Source: VRUE01 sp035707825 (lineage in GTDB: Bacteria > Actinomycetota > Thermoleophilia > Solirubrobacterales > 70-9). From it: DNA of 7,946 bases. Under the pieces are notes generated by a model that saw only the letters and a list, made by a program, of their open reading frames with translations, was not told the DNA's origin and ran no database searches. The stretch covers positions 1 to 7,946 of the forward strand of contig DASSTR010000050.1 of the NCBI GenBank assembly GCA_035707825.1, given 5' to 3'. Shown in pieces: positions 5,612 through 7,946 of the stretch; within the stretch, counting starts at the first letter, position 1; every line of letters begins with the position of its first letter. A program made the translations under genes and the position numbers.

Positions 5612-6415
5612 ATGCGTAAAAAGCTGATTGTGGTACTCGCCCTGGGCGCGACGTTGGCCTTGGCCTTCGCAGCCGTGTCGGCCGCAAAGTGGAGCATCTT
5701 CCAGGCGGGCAATCTGGTTCTGAAAGCCGATGGCGGAGTCTCGCCGAAGGCGCTTCCGAAGAAGAGCTACGCCCCGGTGACGGTCAACGTCAAGGGCGAA
5801 GTCTCGGACAAGACCGGCGGTCACCCGGCGGCGATCCGTGAAGCGCTGATCGACTTCGACAAGAACGGCAAGATCGACACCACCGGCCTGCCGGTCTGCA
5901 AGGGCAGCCAGCTCGAGGCGCGGGACACCAATTCCGCCAAGAGGGTCTGCGGCAAGACCATCGTCGGCAAGGGCAGCGGCAAGATCGAAATTGCCTTCCA
6001 GGAACAGAGCCCGATTGCGGTCAACGCTCCGATCACCGTCTTCAACGGCGGCACCAAGGGCGGCAAGACGACGCTCTACATCCACACGTTCATCACCGTC
6101 CCGGTGCCTTCCGCAGTCGTCACCACGGTGACGATCAAGAAGGTCCACAAAGGCCGCTACGGCCTCAGCACCGTCTCGAAAATCCCGGTGATCGCCGGGG
6201 GCTCGGGCTCGGTGTTGAGCTTCAACATCGAATTCGGGAAAAAGTACACCTACAAGGGCAAGAAGCGGAGCTACATCGAAGCCCGCTGTACTGACGGCCA
6301 CTTCAACGCCAAAGTCATCAAGGCGATCTTCAAAGACGAAGACCGCACCGCGCCGGAAAACGGCACGACCACCCTCTCGGGCACGGTTATCCGGCCGTGC
6401 ACCCCGAAGGGCTGA
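5612..6415 (+). CDS. Small secreted protein, Thermoleophilia-type family of unknown function
   Basis: 267 residues with a clear Sec signal peptide: MRKK, then hydrophobic LIVVLALGATLALAFAAVSA (5-24), cleavage likely after AAVSA or AAVSAA. There is no lipobox and no later membrane segment. The mature part is Lys/Gly-rich and beta-like (basic, KIEIAF, TVTIKKV, SVLSFNIEFGKKYTYKGKK), with four Cys at 96, 113, 226 and 263 that could form two disulfides. Motifs include GNLVLKADGGVSPKALPKKS (33-52), FDKNGKID (82-89), GLPVCKG (92-98), IPVIAGGSGSV (191-201) and the terminal VIRPCTPKG. I recall this architecture as a recurrent exported family in Solirubrobacterales genomes, often in several copies; its function is not known to me. 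FDKNGKID resembles a Ca-binding D-x-D/N-x-D-like loop, but this is only suggestive. It has its own SD, candidate promoter and terminator, so it is likely monocistronic and strongly expressed. Confidence 0.85.
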   Translation: MRKKLIVVLALGATLALAFAAVSAAKWSIFQAGNLVLKADGGVSPKALPKKSYAPVTVNVKGEVSDKTGGHPAAIREALIDFDKNGKIDTTGLPVCKGSQLEARDTNSAKRVCGKTIVGKGSGKIEIAFQEQSPIAVNAPITVFNGGTKGGKTTLYIHTFITVPVPSAVVTTVTIKKVHKGRYGLSTVSKIPVIAGGSGSVLSFNIEFGKKYTYKGKKRSYIEARCTDGHFNAKVIKAIFKDEDRTAPENGTTTLSGTVIRPCTPKG

Positions 6416-6442
6416 TCGCTTAACAGGGCGACAAGGGGAATG

Positions 6443-6471
6443 AAAGGGCGGCCTTCGGGCCGCCCTTTCTT
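6443..6471 (+). terminator. Rho-independent terminator with UUCG tetraloop
   Basis: AAAGGGCGGCC (6443-6453) pairs perfectly over 11 bp with GGCCGCCCTTT (6458-6468) around a TTCG loop, followed by CTT. It lies 28 bases after the secreted-protein stop. The A-rich left and T-rich right arms complete the form. It separates that gene from the regulator downstream. Confidence 0.92.
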
Positions 6472-6474
6472 ATG

Positions 6475-6488
6475 CCCAGGCGCCTGGG
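6475..6488. promoter_or_regulatory. Perfect 14-bp palindrome, candidate operator
   Basis: CCCAGGCGCCTGGG equals its own reverse complement with no spacer. It lies four bases past the terminator and 85 bases before the start of the regulator fusion, in a non-coding gap. Position and symmetry suit a dimeric regulator site, perhaps for autoregulation. The rest of the gap (6489-6573) shows no clear promoter or SD. Confidence 0.4.
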
Positions 6489-6573
6489 AGTGTCCGGCGG
6501 CGATCCGGGTATCCATGCGGGGCTGAGCCGTCCCCACGACCTGACACGGGACCCGATCGACAAGACTCACTAG

Positions 6574-7946
6574 ATGCGGATTCGCGCTGCTAGAGATGCT
6601 GACCTGGCCGTCGTCGAGGACATCGTCCGCCGTGCCTATGAGCCCTACGTCGAGCGCATCGGCCGGCGGCCGGCGCCGATGGACGACGACTACGCCGCGG
6701 CGATCGCGCAGGGGCGCGTCTTCGTCGCCGAAGAGCGCGTCGATGCCGGCGTGCTCGGCCTGCTTGTCCTGACTCCGGCCGGCGATCACCTTCTGGTCGA
6801 GAACGTCGCCGTCGACCCGGACCGTCAGGGAAAGGGGCTCGGCCGGGCCCTGCTGGCCCGCGCCGAGACGATGGCCCGGCGGGAGGGGCTTCCGGCGCTC
6901 CGCCTCTACACCAACGCGGCGATGCACGAGAACATCGCGCTCTACTCCAACCTCGGCTGGCAGGAGACGGGAAGGGAGGTCGTGAACGGGTTCGAGCGGG
7001 TCTTCTTCCTCAAGCCCCTGGACCAGGTGACCGACCTGCTGGCTTTGCTCGGATCGGGCGCCGGCGGGGAAATCCTCCTCGCCCTGGGAGAGGGGCCCCT
7101 GCGGACGAAGGAGCTGGCGGAGCGGGTGCCGGTCTACTCTCCGCGGACGCTCTACCGACACCTCGACCGCCTGGCGGGGATCGCGGTCGTCGAACGAGAA
7201 GAGGAGCCAGGCGTCCCGTCGAAGGTGGTGAATCGCCTCACCGACCCTCGCGGCACCAGCCTCTACGCGCTCGTCGAGCGCTTCGCCCGGGCTTCGCTAG
7301 ACCATCTCCCCGGTGGGGGGATCCTCACGCATTCGTGGAACCGCCTGGAGATGCTGGCGGACCTTTGGCGATCGGACATACTCGGGGCCTTGAACGCCGG
7401 GCCCGCCACCGCCACCGAGCTGGCGCAGGCCAGCTCCAGCCTCGGCTTTCACCAGGTGAGCAGGCGAATAGGCCTCTACATGAGCGCCGGCCTCTTGGAG
7501 CCCTGCGATGGCGAAGGCCGGCGGCGGCGCTACCGGCTGACCGAGCTGGCGCGGCGGGACATGGCGCTGATCGTCGGGCTGGCCCACTGGCGCGAAGGCG
7601 TCAAGGGCTCGGGTGCCGGATCGAGCTTGAGCGCTGCTGAGGCCGCGAGGGTGCTGACGGCCAGCCTGCCCCTGGCCCACGCGCCGGAAGATGCGGGCAA
7701 GCGGTTCGAGCTGACCGTTACGGGACGGGGGCCCCAAGGGCAGCGGGAAGAGGCCCTCGTGTGGGGCGAGGTCGGTGCGGACGGGGCGCTGGAATGCCCT
7801 GACGAAGGAGCTTCCGCCGGCGCTTCGGCCAGTGGAAGCATCGACGCCTGGTTCGAATTGATGACTCTGGGCACGCACCAGAGGCTCCAGATCGATGGGA
7901 AGGAGGGCCGGCGACTCGCGGCCTGCCTGGAGCAGCTGCATGCGGC
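6574..7946 (+). CDS. GNAT acetyltransferase fused to tandem winged-helix domains (3' end outside window)
   Basis: The frame from ATG 6574 is open to the window edge (457 codons, no stop). Residues 1-149 are a full GNAT domain: MRIRAARDADL, RPAPMDDDY, VENVAVDPDRQGKGLGRAL (75-93) with the acetyl-CoA-binding Q-G-K-G-L-G loop, LYTNAAMHENIALYSNLGW (111-129) and the terminal strand ERVFFLKPL. The frame then runs straight into a winged helix (about 150-245; TKELAERVPVYSPRTLYRHL, then VNRLTDPRG) and a second (about 255-340; ATELAQASSSLGFHQVSRRI, then RYRLTELARRD), both HxlR/MarR-like. The C-terminal 378-457 (GALECPDEGASAGASASGS, then IDGKEGRRLAACLEQLH) resembles the SCP2-like domain I recall after tandem winged helices in this lineage, so only a few residues may be missing. 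Likely role: regulator with an acetyltransferase or acyl-CoA-sensing domain; substrate unknown. GTG 7027 (V152) could start the regulator alone. No strong SD; a TAG sits immediately before the ATG. Confidence 0.8.
   Translation, partial: MRIRAARDADLAVVEDIVRRAYEPYVERIGRRPAPMDDDYAAAIAQGRVFVAEERVDAGVLGLLVLTPAGDHLLVENVAVDPDRQGKGLGRALLARAETMARREGLPALRLYTNAAMHENIALYSNLGWQETGREVVNGFERVFFLKPLDQVTDLLALLGSGAGGEILLALGEGPLRTKELAERVPVYSPRTLYRHLDRLAGIAVVEREEEPGVPSKVVNRLTDPRGTSLYALVERFARASLDHLPGGGILTHSWNRLEMLADLWRSDILGALNAGPATATELAQASSSLGFHQVSRRIGLYMSAGLLEPCDGEGRRRRYRLTELARRDMALIVGLAHWREGVKGSGAGSSLSAAEAARVLTASLPLAHAPEDAGKRFELTVTGRGPQGQREEALVWGEVGADGALECPDEGASAGASASGSIDAWFELMTLGTHQRLQIDGKEGRRLAACLEQLHA

Noticed and set aside
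5483..6301. 272-codon open frame on the minus strand across the secreted-protein gene
   Set aside because: The plus-strand gene has a signal peptide, SD and terminator. The minus frame is an Asp/Arg/Val-rich shadow and would run through the promoter region.
6472..6573. 33-codon ORF starting at ATG 6472 and ending in the TAG directly before the fusion gene's ATG
   Set aside because: Its start lies in the terminator tail with no SD, and the peptide has no recognisable feature. The TAGATG abutment is suggestive of a leader peptide but too easily a coincidence.
6271..7161. 296-codon minus-strand open frame over the GNAT start and terminator
   Set aside because: It crosses the strong terminator and opposes a well-supported GNAT domain; no domain is seen in it.
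7297..7941. Minus- and plus-strand open frames at the 3' end of the window (7297-7941 and 7335-7640)
   Set aside because: They lie inside the fusion gene, whose frame 1 reading encodes clear winged-helix motifs through the window edge.

Overview
The window is high-GC bacterial DNA with chromosomal housekeeping genes. Several proteins (the 'RHIHHFVPGI' membrane protein, the 'LPRGRHSLPRE' TetR regulator, the small 'GNLVLKADGGVSPKALP' secreted protein) match families I associate with Actinomycetota, most of all Thermoleophilia/Solirubrobacterales. That placement is recall-based inference; no rRNA or tRNA is present to confirm it.

Layout, all genes on the + strand. (1) Positions 1-146 are the 3' end of an IS481-type transposase. 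(2) A polytopic membrane protein of unknown function follows (canonical start 315, stop 899). Its open frame and first hydrophobic helix extend upstream without any ATG, GTG or TTG, so the insertion element may have removed its real start. (3) A hairpin-rich 202-bp leader precedes dnaB (1102-2526), the replicative helicase. (4) dnaB is linked by a 14-codon mini-ORF, with a TGATG overlap at each end, to a DnaC/DnaI-type helicase-loader ATPase (2570-3328). purA (3351-4721), for AMP synthesis, follows after 22 bp. (5) A TetR-family regulator (4783-5472) with a leaderless-looking GTG start precedes an AT-richer promoter region and a small exported protein (5612-6415), which ends in a strong UUCG-loop terminator (6443-6471). 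(6) Just after the terminator is a perfect 14-bp palindrome. It precedes a long open reading frame (6574 to the window end) that fuses a GNAT acetyltransferase domain to two winged-helix domains and a probable SCP2-like C-terminal domain.

How they work together: dnaB and the DnaC-like gene form a helicase plus loader pair that looks translationally coupled, with purA probably co-transcribed. The TetR gene may control itself or the secreted-protein gene, whose promoter region carries a candidate operator. The GNAT/winged-helix fusion looks like a self-contained regulator that may bind the palindrome upstream of it.

The least ordinary items are the GNAT-wHTH-wHTH fusion, the dnaB/mini-ORF/dnaC overlap, the loader's variant zinc motif, and the membrane-protein gene lacking a canonical start beside an IS end. 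I see no CRISPR array, phage module, toxin-antitoxin pair or defence island.
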